Shown here in pieces: positions 50,970 through 60,946 of a DNA stretch of 64,000 nt (the first letter of the stretch is position 1; each line of letters starts with the position of its first letter). Position numbers and translations under genes: made by a program. Origin of the DNA: Isosphaeraceae bacterium (lineage in GTDB: Bacteria; Planctomycetota; Planctomycetia; Isosphaerales; Isosphaeraceae); assembly GCA_025356475.1 (NCBI GenBank), contig JANXSX010000168.1, forward strand, positions 20,510-84,509. Direction: 5' to 3'. The notes under the pieces were generated by a model. It was not told where the DNA came from and did not search any database. It saw only the letters and a program-made list of their open reading frames with translations.

Positions 50970-53750
50970 ATGAATAAGGTCGAAGCCTGGAAACGCGAGA
51001 AGCACGGGTTTGACGTCTGGACCGATGTCGAGCGTTACGCGGCGACTGGCACAGTCATGGCCGACATCTCTGAGGCGGACCTCGAGCGGATGAAGTGGCA
51101 CGGTATCTTTTACCGAAAACGGGTTGAGGACGGTCGGTATATGATCCGGGTCCGAATCCCCGGATGCGACCTGACCAGCGCCCAGGCTCGAACCCTCGCC
51201 GAGATTGCACGGGTTGGTTACAGCATCATTGATGTGACCACACGTGGAAATGTTCAGATCCAGGGGTTTGAGATCAGTGATCTCCCCGGGGTCTTGGCCT
51301 CTCTCGAAGCGTCTGGACTCACAGCGAAACAGACCGGGCATGATAATGTCCGCAACGTGATGACACACCCCTGGGCGGGGATTGATCCGAATGAACTCAT
51401 CGACGTACGTCAGCTCTGCAAAAACTTGACCGATGTCTTCATGGGTGATCGAGAGCTTTCCAACCTCCCGCGCAAGTTCAATGTGGCCGTGGACGGTCGC
51501 CCGGTCCCTGCCCCCCACTGTTGGACTCAGGACACGAGCTTCGTCGCCGCCCGCCGCCCTTGCGGTTCGGTCGCATTCCACTGGTTGCTTGCCGGCACCC
51601 AAGGTCAAAATCCTCGCCTCGCCTGGAAGCCCCCCCTCTGGGTCCGTGAGGATCAGGCTTGTGATGTCTTACGCCATTCGCTGCACGTCTTCCACGAGCA
51701 CGGCTCACGCGAAAAGCGAGACAAGGCCCGACTACGTTACTTAATCGAACGGATCGGCCTCGACGAGTTTCTTGCCAAAGTCCAAACCCGAATGGGATAT
51801 GCGCTTGACGAGTGTCACGCAACTATCCCTGAGGTTCACGAGAACGAAGATTTCGTGGGCTGGTTCCGCCAAAAGCAAGCTGGTCTCTGGGCACTCGGTG
51901 TCAATATTCCACTTGGTCGTCTGACGCATGAACAGCTCGACGGGCTAGCAAATCTTGCCGACACTTATGGCGACGGCACCCTGCGCGCTGCTTACGACCA
52001 AGGAGCTGTCCTGCCTGGCATCCCAGCCGCTCGGAAGAATGCGGCCGCCCGCGCCCTCAACCGGCTCGGCTTGGAGCATGAAGCCGACACAGTCTCTCGA
52101 AACATCATGGCATGTACAGGTCGCCAGTTCTGTAACATTGCCGTGAGTGAGACCAAAGGGCATGCGTTTACCTTGATGGATCGACTTCGCGACCGAGGAA
52201 CCACCCTTGGCGGAATTAAGATCAACATGAGCGGCTGCCCAAGTAGTTGCGCCCAGACATATACAGGCGACATCGGCCTTAAAGGCGTTCGGGTCCGGCG
52301 TAAAGGCGGAACTAAAGATGGATTCGACATTTTTGTCGGCGGCGGAGCCCACGGGCTTGTCGAGCTTGGTCTTCCCTACAGGAAGGGGGTTGATGTCGAT
52401 CAACTGCCGGAAGTGATCGGCCACCTGATCGACGAGTATCAGTCCGAGGGTAACTCCGACCAGACGTTCAGCCAGTACTGGCGGACACGGATCGCCGCCG
52501 GACATTCCGTCGATTCAGTCGCTGAGAGCGAGTTCCGACCTGACGCGTGGATCTGTGACTCTTGCTCACATGAACACTTCGGTGAAGATCCCCCGATCTT
52601 CTGCCCCAAGTGCTCAGCAATTCGCAAGCACTTCGCCCGCATTGATCAGGACGAGGTGGCGACTACACAAGAAATCGCCACAGAAACCCGCCCCGATGGC
52701 TACCGTGACCTCGGTTCGCTCGCCGATCTCCAGCGCGACGGGCGTATGTCCACTCGCTGGGATGATCACGAATTGGCTATCTTCCAGGTTGATGATGAGA
52801 TCCGCTGCCTCGACGGTCTTTGCCCTCACGAGGGGGGGCCGATGAGTCAGGGCGATGTGGTGAACGGGATCGTCACATGCCCATGGCACGGTTGGGCGTT
52901 CAGTTGTGCAAGTGGGAAATCGACCGATGGGAACGGCTGTACCCTCAAGTCCTATCCCGTCAAAGTCGAGGAGGGCCGACTCCTTGTCAAGCGAGGCGCT
53001 TCGGAGCGAGTCGAGCCCAAGCCGGTCGAGCTCCAATTCACGCTCAAGGTGCTCGAAGTTATTGAAGAGACCCACGACACGAGGACAATTCGGCTTGATA
53101 ACACCGAAGGAATCCTGCCTATTCATCAAGCTGGTCAACACTTGAAAGTGGGGATCGAGACCCCGGGCGGACTGATCTGGAGAAGCTTCACCGTTAGCTC
53201 ACCACCGACCCGGCCAAGCGTGGTTGATCTCACAATTAAGCGTAATCCGAATGGGATTGTTTCCAACGCCGTTCACGATCTTAAGCTAGGTGATACGGTG
53301 ACTGTTGCTGGCCCCCGCGGTCAGTTCCTCTTCGATCCTGTGAGCCACCGCGAGCCTTTGGTCCTGGCTGTCGCGGGTAGTGGTGTGACACCCGCCATGG
53401 CGATCCTTCGCACAATTCACGACATGCAACTCGATATTCCAGTGACGCTTTTGTATGGAAGTCGAACACGTCAAGACGTGATTTTCGCAAAAGAACTCGA
53501 TGCGTTTCGCGTGCGGATCGGTGGGCTTCGGCTTGTTCACACACTCAGCCGACCTGATGACGAGTGGACTGGCGAGGTCGGCCGAGTGACTCCCGAACTG
53601 CTCGCCAGACACATTCCGGAGCCTTCGAAGGCTCGCTACTTCCTTTGTGGCCCAGGAAATCTGCGTGATGGGATCAGTTCCTGGCTCGCCGGTCAGGGTG
53701 TTCCCACGGACCGGGTCCATAGTGAAATGTTTGGAAAAGCACGGACATGA
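50970..53750 (+). CDS. nirA: Four-module nitrite reductase: NirA + rubredoxin-like + Rieske + FAD/NAD(P) reductase
   Basis: A 926-residue fusion that should carry electrons from NAD(P)H to nitrite within one chain. Residues 1-510 are a sirohaem/[4Fe-4S] reductase: two ferredoxin-like half domains and cluster ligands Cys382, Cys388 (CTGRQFC), Cys423, Cys427 (SGCPSSCAQ). Residues 525-552 are a small rubredoxin-like or zinc-ribbon site (Cys529, 532, 545, 548). Residues 575-680 are a Rieske [2Fe-2S] domain (Cys618-x-His620, Cys637-x2-His640). Residues 695-926 are a ferredoxin reductase-like module: FAD motif RSFTVSS (738-744), NAD motif AGSGVTPAMAI (802-812), and CGPGNL (893 on). No plant-type ferredoxin is fused at the end. 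The ATG has AGAGG 7 bases upstream. It is divergent from nasA. Confidence 0.93.
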   Translation: MNKVEAWKREKHGFDVWTDVERYAATGTVMADISEADLERMKWHGIFYRKRVEDGRYMIRVRIPGCDLTSAQARTLAEIARVGYSIIDVTTRGNVQIQGFEISDLPGVLASLEASGLTAKQTGHDNVRNVMTHPWAGIDPNELIDVRQLCKNLTDVFMGDRELSNLPRKFNVAVDGRPVPAPHCWTQDTSFVAARRPCGSVAFHWLLAGTQGQNPRLAWKPPLWVREDQACDVLRHSLHVFHEHGSREKRDKARLRYLIERIGLDEFLAKVQTRMGYALDECHATIPEVHENEDFVGWFRQKQAGLWALGVNIPLGRLTHEQLDGLANLADTYGDGTLRAAYDQGAVLPGIPAARKNAAARALNRLGLEHEADTVSRNIMACTGRQFCNIAVSETKGHAFTLMDRLRDRGTTLGGIKINMSGCPSSCAQTYTGDIGLKGVRVRRKGGTKDGFDIFVGGGAHGLVELGLPYRKGVDVDQLPEVIGHLIDEYQSEGNSDQTFSQYWRTRIAAGHSVDSVAESEFRPDAWICDSCSHEHFGEDPPIFCPKCSAIRKHFARIDQDEVATTQEIATETRPDGYRDLGSLADLQRDGRMSTRWDDHELAIFQVDDEIRCLDGLCPHEGGPMSQGDVVNGIVTCPWHGWAFSCASGKSTDGNGCTLKSYPVKVEEGRLLVKRGASERVEPKPVELQFTLKVLEVIEETHDTRTIRLDNTEGILPIHQAGQHLKVGIETPGGLIWRSFTVSSPPTRPSVVDLTIKRNPNGIVSNAVHDLKLGDTVTVAGPRGQFLFDPVSHREPLVLAVAGSGVTPAMAILRTIHDMQLDIPVTLLYGSRTRQDVIFAKELDAFRVRIGGLRLVHTLSRPDDEWTGEVGRVTPELLARHIPEPSKARYFLCGPGNLRDGISSWLAGQGVPTDRVHSEMFGKART

Positions 53751-55841
53751 TCATTCTTCTGACACAAAAATGATCATCGAACGTGCTTCGACATCATAGA
53801 CTTGTCCGACATCAATGTGCGGGCCTTGATCAAGTTCCACCGCATCGAGCGGAGATGGCAGAGACGTATCGACCGCTCGACGCCAACGCCTCGCAGTGGG
53901 CGAGGCTGGGATCCTGAAATTTTTCGGCTCCCAGTGGGCATTAAACGCGACATAAATGTCGCGATCGACGATTCCTGGACGGTCGCAACCCCGACCGTCC
54001 AGAGCGCCGGCGATCACCCGACTCTCCTCCGACCAGTCGGGTTCGCAAGGCTCAATGCCGTGCCAGATCACGTCAGGAAGCCCTGGCATTTTGCTGTTCA
54101 TGAAAGTCTTGCGGCGAAGGATCGGGTGTCGCTTGCGCAAGGAGATCAGTTCCTTGACAAACCGCTCGAAGTCAGGATTCTGATCGGCGAGCTTCCAATC
54201 GACCCAACTAATCGCGTTGTCCTGGCACCAGGCGTTGTTATTTCCTTGCTGCGTCCGGAGGAACTCATCACCACCCAGGAGCATTGGTACTCCTTGGGAA
54301 ATCATCAGGGTCGCGATCAAATTTCGTGCCTGGCGGTTTCGAACGGCCACGACTGCTGGATCATTGGTCGGCCCTTCAAATCCACAGTTCCAGCTTGCGT
54401 TATCATCGCTGCCATCGCGATTCGATTCGCCGTTGGCATTATTATGTTTATAATTGTATGAGACGAGGTCGTTGAGCGTGAATCCATCGTGGCAGGTGAT
54501 GAAGTTAATTGAGTGCAGCGGGCCACGGCCGTGATAGAGGTCATCAGAACCGCAAAGCCGGGTCGTGAGGGCTGAAATCATGCCGGGATCACCACGCCAG
54601 AATCGGCGGATATCGTCACGATAACGTCCATTCCAGACACTCCAGCGAGGCCCGCCCGGAAAACTGCCCACCTGGTAGAGCCCCGCCGCATCCCACGGCT
54701 CGGCGATCAACTTCGTGTCGGCAAGCAAACCATCCTCAGAGATCAGCTCAATGACCGGGGGCTCGACCAACACATTTCCCTTCGAGTCCCGGCCAAGCAC
54801 ACTGGCCAAGTCGAATCGGAAACCATCAACGTCGGCCTCGACAACCAGGTTGCGCAAGCATGCGAGTAAAAGCCCGCGAACCATGGGTTGATTACTATTG
54901 ACTGTGTTGCCACACCCCGTAAAATTGAGGTAACGACCCTGATCGTCGAGTGCATAATAGAGCGAGTTGTCGAGCCCACGAAAGTTATACGTCGGCCCAC
55001 GTTCGTCCCCTTCCGCTGTGTGGTTAAAGACGACGTCCAAAATGACTTCAATCCCCGACTCGTGAAAGCTCCGAACCATGCTCCGAAATTCATTCCAGGG
55101 CTCCGAGCGTTCCGGATTCGTGGCGTATGCCGCCTTGGGAGCGCCATAAGAGATTGTGTTGTAACCCCAGAGGTTCTTGAGTTTCTCACCTGTCAGCGGA
55201 TTGACGAACGGGCAATCGTTCTCATCGAACTCGTCGATCGGTAACAACTCTACAGCAGTAATTCCCAAGTCCTGAAGATGTGCAATCTTCTCCGTCAGTC
55301 CGTGGTAAGTCCCCGGTGAACGGACACCCGATGAGGGATCGATCGTAAATCCTCGGACATGTAACTCGTAGAGAATCGTGTCCTCGCGAGCAATTCGTGG
55401 CGATATATGCACATCATCATCGCTCATCGCCTGGTTGAGCAGGCTTCGCCTGGGTAGGTTCCCCGTGATTCCCCAGGGACGACCGCACGAGAGAGCCCGG
55501 GCTGCCGGGTCGAGCAGGATGTTCCGGGGGTCGTAGCGATGACCAACACCCTTGGGACCGTCCGCACGATAGCCGTAGCAAAACTCTTCGGGCAGACCTT
55601 GAATCCGAATATGCCAATGGTCCCCAGTTCGATGGTTCGCGGGATCGAGCGGAATCTCACACATGATCTCAGCATTACATGGCTCGGAAATCACCAACCA
55701 AATCGCGGTCGCGTGCTTGCAAAGTAGCACGAAATTGACCCCCCGGGCCGAAAGGTTCGCCCCAAGTGGCAGGGGTCTCCCTCGCGAAATGGTCAATTCA
55801 TGATCCCGAAAACGATATGTCTGGTCGGTTATTGAAAGCAT
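53751..55841 (-). CDS. glgX: Glycogen debranching enzyme GlgX-type (GH13_11)
   Basis: Hydrolyses alpha-1,6 branches of glycogen or limit dextrins. The 696-residue protein starts with a CBM48-type sandwich (about 10-115, PLPLGANLSARGVNFVLLCKHATAIWLVI) and has a GH13 barrel: YELHVRGFT, DVVFNHTAEGDERGPT, nucleophile Asp in VDGFRFDLASV, acid/base Glu in LIAEPWDAAG, and the third Asp in FITCHDGFTLNDLVSY. The insertion YNYKHNNANGESNRDGSDDN is typical of GlgX and isoamylase. ATG at 55841 follows a TTG two codons earlier that has a closer GAG site; either is possible. A palindrome ATGATCAT repeated at 53747 and 53770 spans the two converging stops and may terminate both genes. Confidence 0.94.
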   Translation of the reverse strand: MLSITDQTYRFRDHELTISRGRPLPLGANLSARGVNFVLLCKHATAIWLVISEPCNAEIMCEIPLDPANHRTGDHWHIRIQGLPEEFCYGYRADGPKGVGHRYDPRNILLDPAARALSCGRPWGITGNLPRRSLLNQAMSDDDVHISPRIAREDTILYELHVRGFTIDPSSGVRSPGTYHGLTEKIAHLQDLGITAVELLPIDEFDENDCPFVNPLTGEKLKNLWGYNTISYGAPKAAYATNPERSEPWNEFRSMVRSFHESGIEVILDVVFNHTAEGDERGPTYNFRGLDNSLYYALDDQGRYLNFTGCGNTVNSNQPMVRGLLLACLRNLVVEADVDGFRFDLASVLGRDSKGNVLVEPPVIELISEDGLLADTKLIAEPWDAAGLYQVGSFPGGPRWSVWNGRYRDDIRRFWRGDPGMISALTTRLCGSDDLYHGRGPLHSINFITCHDGFTLNDLVSYNYKHNNANGESNRDGSDDNASWNCGFEGPTNDPAVVAVRNRQARNLIATLMISQGVPMLLGGDEFLRTQQGNNNAWCQDNAISWVDWKLADQNPDFERFVKELISLRKRHPILRRKTFMNSKMPGLPDVIWHGIEPCEPDWSEESRVIAGALDGRGCDRPGIVDRDIYVAFNAHWEPKNFRIPASPTARRWRRAVDTSLPSPLDAVELDQGPHIDVGQVYDVEARSMIIFVSEE

Positions 55842-55897
55842 AATCAATGATTCATCTCGGGTTGGTCACTCTGTCACCAGGTCCGATTGGACTACGG

Positions 55898-57172
55898 TCA
55901 TTCGCTTGGCATACAACTCCGCGCCAGCCGGATCCCGCTGAACTGCCAACGAGCGTCAGGTGGAAAGAAATTTCGGTAAGTCGCTCTCAAGTGGGTTCGC
56001 GGCGAAGCACACGATCCGCCACGGAGGACAAATTGGTTGCACATGAACTTGCCGTTGTACTCCCCGAGTGCTCCCAGAGCGGGCCGATAACCCGGATAGG
56101 CGAGATACGCGCTCCCAGTCCACTCCCAGGCATCACCAAACATTTGCCGAAGACCTCGCGAAGGGACCGCTACGACTGGCTCCAGGCGTCCCGACTCGAC
56201 AAAATTTCCCACCACCGATTGGTCTTCGCAAGCAACTTCCCACTCCGCTTCGGTGGCTAGCCGCGCACCACTCCAACGAGCGAATGCGTCTGCTTCATAA
56301 TAGCTCACGTGAGTGACCGGTGCCAACAAATCGATCGACGAAAAACCCGAGAGCCCCATAGACTTCCAGCCATCCGGCGACCGCTCCCAATAGAGTGGGG
56401 CTTCCCATCCCTGGGAGATCCGCGTCGCCCAACCATCGGATAACCACAGTTCGGAACGCTGATAACCACCATCTTCCATGAACTGAACGAACTCCCCGTT
56501 CGTGGTCAAGCGATCGGCGACCGCGAACGGTTCCAAGAAAACGCGGTGCCTGGGACCTTCATTGTCGAACGCGAATCCCCCCCCGCTATGACCAATCGAT
56601 CGCACACCCGCCTCAAATTCGACCCAACCCAGCGGACTCGCCTCAGACAACTCGACCGGCTCGCGAGGCTGATAAACAGGTTTGAGCGGGTTCTGAGCCA
56701 ACGCATGAAGAATATCAGTAAGGATTAACTCTTGATGTTGTTGCTCATGTTGAAGCCCAAGTTCAACCAGACCTCCAAGTGAGGGTGAGATCATCTGCTC
56801 GAACAATTGCTTCATTGATCCATCGACATGCTCACGATATCGTATAATCTCCGCGCTTGAGGGACGCGTCATCAACCCTCGTCGATGCCTGGCGACCCGC
56901 TCGCCGATCGCGTTGTAATACGAGTTGAACAGAAACGAGAAGTCGACATGAAATGGGCGATAATCCTCGAGCGATGGGATAAGCACAAAAGTCTCGAAGA
57001 ACCAGCTTGTGTGCGCCATGTGCCACTTGGCTGGGCTGGCGTCGGGCATCGACTGGACAAGAAGATCCTCAGGCGAAAGCGGAGCACAGAGCGCTATTGT
57101 GCGATCGCGAACCTGGGAAAATCGAGAGAGAAGTCTGAGCGGTTCGAGTTCCATTGAGCTTTCTTGCAGCAT
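55898..57172 (-). CDS. egtB: EgtB-like sulfoxide synthase (DinB + FGE-sulfatase domains)
   Basis: An iron enzyme of the ergothioneine type, which links cysteine or gamma-glutamylcysteine to trimethylhistidine through a sulfoxide. About 424 residues: an N-terminal DinB-like bundle with the iron-binding histidines in KWHMAHTSWFFETF and QHEQQHQEL, and a C-terminal formylglycine-generating-enzyme-like (sulfatase-modifying) domain with WVEFEAGVRSIGH, GFAFDNEGPRHRVFL, LATEAEWEVACE, GDAWEWTGSAYLAYPGY and NQFVLRGGSC. The ATG at 57172 is used; an ATG 6 codons later and open frame upstream exist. The partner methyltransferase EgtD is not in the window, so the substrate is inferred from family. It lies 40 bases after the YfhO-like gene and 56 bases before glgX. 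Confidence 0.9.
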   Translation of the reverse strand: MLQESSMELEPLRLLSRFSQVRDRTIALCAPLSPEDLLVQSMPDASPAKWHMAHTSWFFETFVLIPSLEDYRPFHVDFSFLFNSYYNAIGERVARHRRGLMTRPSSAEIIRYREHVDGSMKQLFEQMISPSLGGLVELGLQHEQQHQELILTDILHALAQNPLKPVYQPREPVELSEASPLGWVEFEAGVRSIGHSGGGFAFDNEGPRHRVFLEPFAVADRLTTNGEFVQFMEDGGYQRSELWLSDGWATRISQGWEAPLYWERSPDGWKSMGLSGFSSIDLLAPVTHVSYYEADAFARWSGARLATEAEWEVACEDQSVVGNFVESGRLEPVVAVPSRGLRQMFGDAWEWTGSAYLAYPGYRPALGALGEYNGKFMCNQFVLRGGSCASPRTHLRATYRNFFPPDARWQFSGIRLARSCMPSE

Positions 57173-57212
57173 TGCCGATCCCCGTGTCCCATGGATTACC
57201 TGTAGAATTAAC

Positions 57213-59627
57213 CTAGCCCAAATGACCCGCGATGCCAAGTGATCGTCCTGGCCGCCGCAGGTTCGCAACAACAAGCATAATCCATATGAGCACTGATGAG
57301 GTCGTAACCGCCAGGCCAAGCCGAAAGCCCGGAGGGCGATAGTCGAGCCGGATTTCGTGCCGACCCGCCAGGTCGATAGCCACAACGCGCTGGGCATGGT
57401 TTCCCCGAAAAATCGGGACCGAATGCCCATCGACGGTCGCAGACCAGCCCGGCATGAAGGTGTCAGCGATCACAAGCAGGCCAGGGGCTTCCGTCGTGAC
57501 GTGAATCTGCACGTGGTCGGGATCGGTGGAATCCCACTCAGCGGGCGTGAACCGTTGCCGCTCTAGGGTCATCGGGCCAAGAGGATCCGACTCCATCAAA
57601 ACTGCCTCACGAGGGTTGACGAAGCGGAACGTACTCAAGACAGTTTGAGCCTCATCGCGGCACGATACCGAGGTCGGAACAACATAAGCGCGAGGTAATG
57701 CCGTTCTATTTTCGAAGACCGCAAAGTCTCGATTCTTCCAAGTTCCCTCAGCGAGCAGAGGCCACCCCGCCGCGATTTGATCCGGCCCAGCGACCAGAAA
57801 ACGGACCGCCATCCGGTCGAGAACGCATTGGCGAACTTCGCCCCGGTAGGTAGCGACCACCTCGGCCATTTCCCCGACTTTATCGAGATAGGGACGATTT
57901 TCAAACATGGGGTAAAGCGTTTCATAGAGGTCGGCCGCGTGCTGAATCTGAAACGAATCGTAACAATTTGTCTTCATAATCCCATGCTTGAACGCATCGA
58001 GATCCGGATACACGGAATCATCCGCTCGGATTCGGAAGGTTTGAGGCGACTGGCCGGCAAAGGCTTGGGCAATGGGATCTGGGCTGAAGATGCGATCGAG
58101 AGGAGCGACGACGATCACTGATCTCGCGTAGTCAATCCGTTCAGTCAGAGCGAGCAGAACCAACCCGAGCGCCCAGAGTCGGCGACCCTCGGGTCGGACG
58201 ACACTCAACACGCTCAAGAGGACCGTCCCTGCAAGGACAAGCCAAACCACCGGTTCGTGGGCGAGCTTGTCCAGCGCGAGGAGTGGCTTCGATTGATTAA
58301 AAATCCACGGATCTACCAACCTTACACTCATTATTGCAATTATTATGAATACTGTTGCGAGCAAATGGATGCTTACCAGTCTCTTCAAACCGCGCTCGGT
58401 CGCAGAACCCACAACCCACGCTTCGACTCCATAGCCGGCCAGCATGCCAGCGGCGAGGTTGGCCAGAAACAGCGACCTGGCAGGCACCCGGAAGCGGTCG
58501 ATGCCGGGAATGAGGTAGTAAGCCACTGCCGAGAGTCCCAGCTTCGAGCCGAATGCGAACCAACCGGAGGCCACAAATAACACTCCCCAACCCATGACCG
58601 CCGATCGCTGCCGCGACCATAAGAGGGCCACGACCGAGAGAAGAAGGACCGGCCAGCCGAAGCCAAATTGGGTCTCCCAGAGGTTGTGGAGACCGATATA
58701 ATCCGCATGGCCTCCCAGCGCCTTCGGACTGATCCAATGAAGGAGGTTCAGCGGTTCAAGATGATATCCGCTCGCCTCGGCGATGGAATATTGAGCCCCT
58801 CGAAGGGTCCATGGAGCACAGAAGGCCGCCGGCACAACGTCGAGGGCAACCATGCCGATCGAAAGAACGATGGAAGCCCCAAGGCCCGCCGGTCCAGCAG
58901 TCCGCCATCGCCCGCGTTGAATCCAGATGAATTCCCAAACTCCATAAATCATCAGAGTCAGGACCAGGTAGAACCATTCCTGCGAATGACCGGTGAAGTA
59001 GGCCATCGCCAAAATGGGTGTCAGCAAGAGCCCTCGGCTCCAATCCCTTCGACGCAACGCATGTATCGCCCAGAATGCCCAGGGATACCATGAAAACGTC
59101 CAGAGGTGCGGATAGTGCCCCTCGGACGCTTGAGAAATGACGTAAGGACAAATCTGGACGCATCCGGACGCCGTCAAGGAGGCAAACTTGCCGAGTCCAG
59201 ACGCTCGTGCCAAACTATAGACGCCCAGCCCTGCCCAGGCGAGATGAAGAACCGTCAGCCAACCGAGGCCTGCGGGGCGGGCCAACCACCAGATCGGCCA
59301 GACCGGGGGATAGAATAATCCCGCTTGCGGATTACCAACCGACGGTCGACCGCCGAAGCCAGTGTCATCCCAAGCGGGGAGGTGCCCCCATTTCTCAAAC
59401 TCACGACCATGGACCAACAAACGCGGAAGGTACTGGCGGGTGAGGTCGTTGCCAGGCGCATTCGCAGCACCGCGAATATGCGTATCGACACTCGGTCGGT
59501 CAAGGTCGACCATGAGGCCGCTCGGCTCGGCCACTAACCGGGAGAACCCAAGCAGAACGATCCCGACCAGAATTCCGTAAGGAACAAATTGGCCAACGAG
59601 TCGAGAGAGTTTTCTGAGGGTCGTCAT
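57213..59627 (-). CDS. YfhO-like membrane protein (GT-C-like fold)
   Basis: A 804-residue protein with about 12 hydrophobic helices in the first 500 residues and a C-terminal beta-rich extracytoplasmic domain. The N-terminal loop has DLTRQYLPRLLVHGREFEKWGHLPAWDDTGFGG with GNPQAGLFYPP, the layout of YfhO/GtrA-associated and GT-C glycosyltransferases (acidic loop after helix 1, then a conserved NP..G..YPP). The C-terminal part ends with LLVIADTFMPGWSATVDGHSVPIFRGNHAQRVV, the standard YfhO tail. It probably transfers or modifies a lipid-linked sugar at the membrane. It is in a run with the glycosyltransferase upstream (17 bases away) and egtB downstream. Confidence 0.82.
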   Translation of the reverse strand: MTTLRKLSRLVGQFVPYGILVGIVLLGFSRLVAEPSGLMVDLDRPSVDTHIRGAANAPGNDLTRQYLPRLLVHGREFEKWGHLPAWDDTGFGGRPSVGNPQAGLFYPPVWPIWWLARPAGLGWLTVLHLAWAGLGVYSLARASGLGKFASLTASGCVQICPYVISQASEGHYPHLWTFSWYPWAFWAIHALRRRDWSRGLLLTPILAMAYFTGHSQEWFYLVLTLMIYGVWEFIWIQRGRWRTAGPAGLGASIVLSIGMVALDVVPAAFCAPWTLRGAQYSIAEASGYHLEPLNLLHWISPKALGGHADYIGLHNLWETQFGFGWPVLLLSVVALLWSRQRSAVMGWGVLFVASGWFAFGSKLGLSAVAYYLIPGIDRFRVPARSLFLANLAAGMLAGYGVEAWVVGSATERGLKRLVSIHLLATVFIIIAIMSVRLVDPWIFNQSKPLLALDKLAHEPVVWLVLAGTVLLSVLSVVRPEGRRLWALGLVLLALTERIDYARSVIVVAPLDRIFSPDPIAQAFAGQSPQTFRIRADDSVYPDLDAFKHGIMKTNCYDSFQIQHAADLYETLYPMFENRPYLDKVGEMAEVVATYRGEVRQCVLDRMAVRFLVAGPDQIAAGWPLLAEGTWKNRDFAVFENRTALPRAYVVPTSVSCRDEAQTVLSTFRFVNPREAVLMESDPLGPMTLERQRFTPAEWDSTDPDHVQIHVTTEAPGLLVIADTFMPGWSATVDGHSVPIFRGNHAQRVVAIDLAGRHEIRLDYRPPGFRLGLAVTTSSVLIWIMLVVANLRRPGRSLGIAGHLG

Positions 59628-59644
59628 GAGAACTTACATCCGAG

Positions 59645-60946
59645 TCAGGCTCGCTCGGATTCGTAAGTGTTCATTTTATTTGAGTCGGCCCCTTGACGCC
59701 GTTGTTGATGCGGCGTTGTCGCCGAGCGTCCTGCGCGAATGCCTTGGATCAACTCGAAATATCGGTCCATGTGGGCGGTCTCCGACCACTCGCTGGTCCG
59801 CATTGCAAAGCCGGCGTCGGCCAATTCCTCGCGAAGATCCTCGTCATGGACCATGCGCCGCATTGCCAGCAACAGTTCACCGTCCGTGTCATAACCCAGA
59901 CCACCGCCGCTGACCACGCCCGTCTCACGAAGAGCTCCGCCAGCCAGGTTGACCACAACCGGAGTTCGAACCGCAAACGCTTCCAGAACGACATATCCGA
60001 ACGTTTCCGGAAAGAGCGACGGCACGACCACAGCGCGAGCTCCATGGAACAGCCTGGCCAGTTGAGTACCGCTCAATAGCCCATCAAAATAGACGTTGGG
60101 GATATCCTTGGCCAAGAGTTTCAGATGTTCCTCGTATGGCCCTGTTCCCGCGATCCGCAAGTCAACTTCAGGCAAGTACTTCATCAATGGAATGAGTTGT
60201 TGAAACCCTTTCATCTTCACAAGTCGCCCTGCTGCAGCAAGATACGGGCGTCCGCTTGGGCTTGGGTTTGGGTCCTCATCCTCGATCCCTTGCGACCAGT
60301 CGTCGGGCAGAAAGTAAGGGAGATGAACCATAGGGGCGCCAATCCCGCGCTTGCGGTGCTCTTCGAGAGCATGCCGACTGGGGAAGACCAAAGCATCGAT
60401 CTCTTGTAAACCGCGATCGATCGCTCCGGTGTATCGCCAGGCCTGAGGAGGGCGCTTCCCTGCGAGGCTGCAACGGATACAGGCCTCCGCGTCGCATGCC
60501 TTGCTATCATATTTCCAGAGCAAATGCATTGGGCATATCAGCCAATGCTCATGAGCCGTCATGAGCCGGACGGATGATTTACCCATATGGAGGACGCCCG
60601 GTCCACCGATGAGGGAGATATTGTGAAAGTGGACGACATCCGTATCGACCGCTTCGAGAGCGTCACGTAACGCTTCAGCCTTGAAAAACGGCTTACCTGT
60701 GAGTTGGGTGGCGATCGGTGAGAGCAATCCGGCCCGGCTCTCGAGGGCGTGGACATGCAGACCCGGCGGGGGCTCGTAGGAGCGTAGAGGGTGAGCTCCA
60801 CGCACCGCATTGAACGCGTCCACACAGTGGAAGACATGGACTTCGTGCCCGCGTCGACAGAGCGCACGTGTCAATCGATCCACGTAGGCGGCATCACCGC
60901 CGAAGCTGTGCGCCCCGAAAAACGTCGTAACCATGCAAATCTTCAA
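59645..60946 (-). CDS. Glycosyltransferase family 4 (GT-B fold)
   Basis: A cytoplasmic retaining glycosyltransferase of 433 residues. The N-terminal acceptor domain starts with ICMVTTFFGAHSFGGDAAYVDRLTRAL, and the donor domain has YLAAAGRLVKMKGFQQLI, LRIAGTGPYEEHL, and the nucleotide-sugar-binding EX7E-type region SLFPETFGYVVLEAFAVRTPVV. Between the domains lies a four-Cys segment (CPMHLLW, then ACDAEACIRC), which may bind a metal as in some GT4 relatives. The tail after residue 410 is polar and variable. It is the first gene of the leftward run with the YfhO-like protein, so both may act on the same glycan or lipid. Confidence 0.9.
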   Translation of the reverse strand: MKICMVTTFFGAHSFGGDAAYVDRLTRALCRRGHEVHVFHCVDAFNAVRGAHPLRSYEPPPGLHVHALESRAGLLSPIATQLTGKPFFKAEALRDALEAVDTDVVHFHNISLIGGPGVLHMGKSSVRLMTAHEHWLICPMHLLWKYDSKACDAEACIRCSLAGKRPPQAWRYTGAIDRGLQEIDALVFPSRHALEEHRKRGIGAPMVHLPYFLPDDWSQGIEDEDPNPSPSGRPYLAAAGRLVKMKGFQQLIPLMKYLPEVDLRIAGTGPYEEHLKLLAKDIPNVYFDGLLSGTQLARLFHGARAVVVPSLFPETFGYVVLEAFAVRTPVVVNLAGGALRETGVVSGGGLGYDTDGELLLAMRRMVHDEDLREELADAGFAMRTSEWSETAHMDRYFELIQGIRAGRSATTPHQQRRQGADSNKMNTYESERA

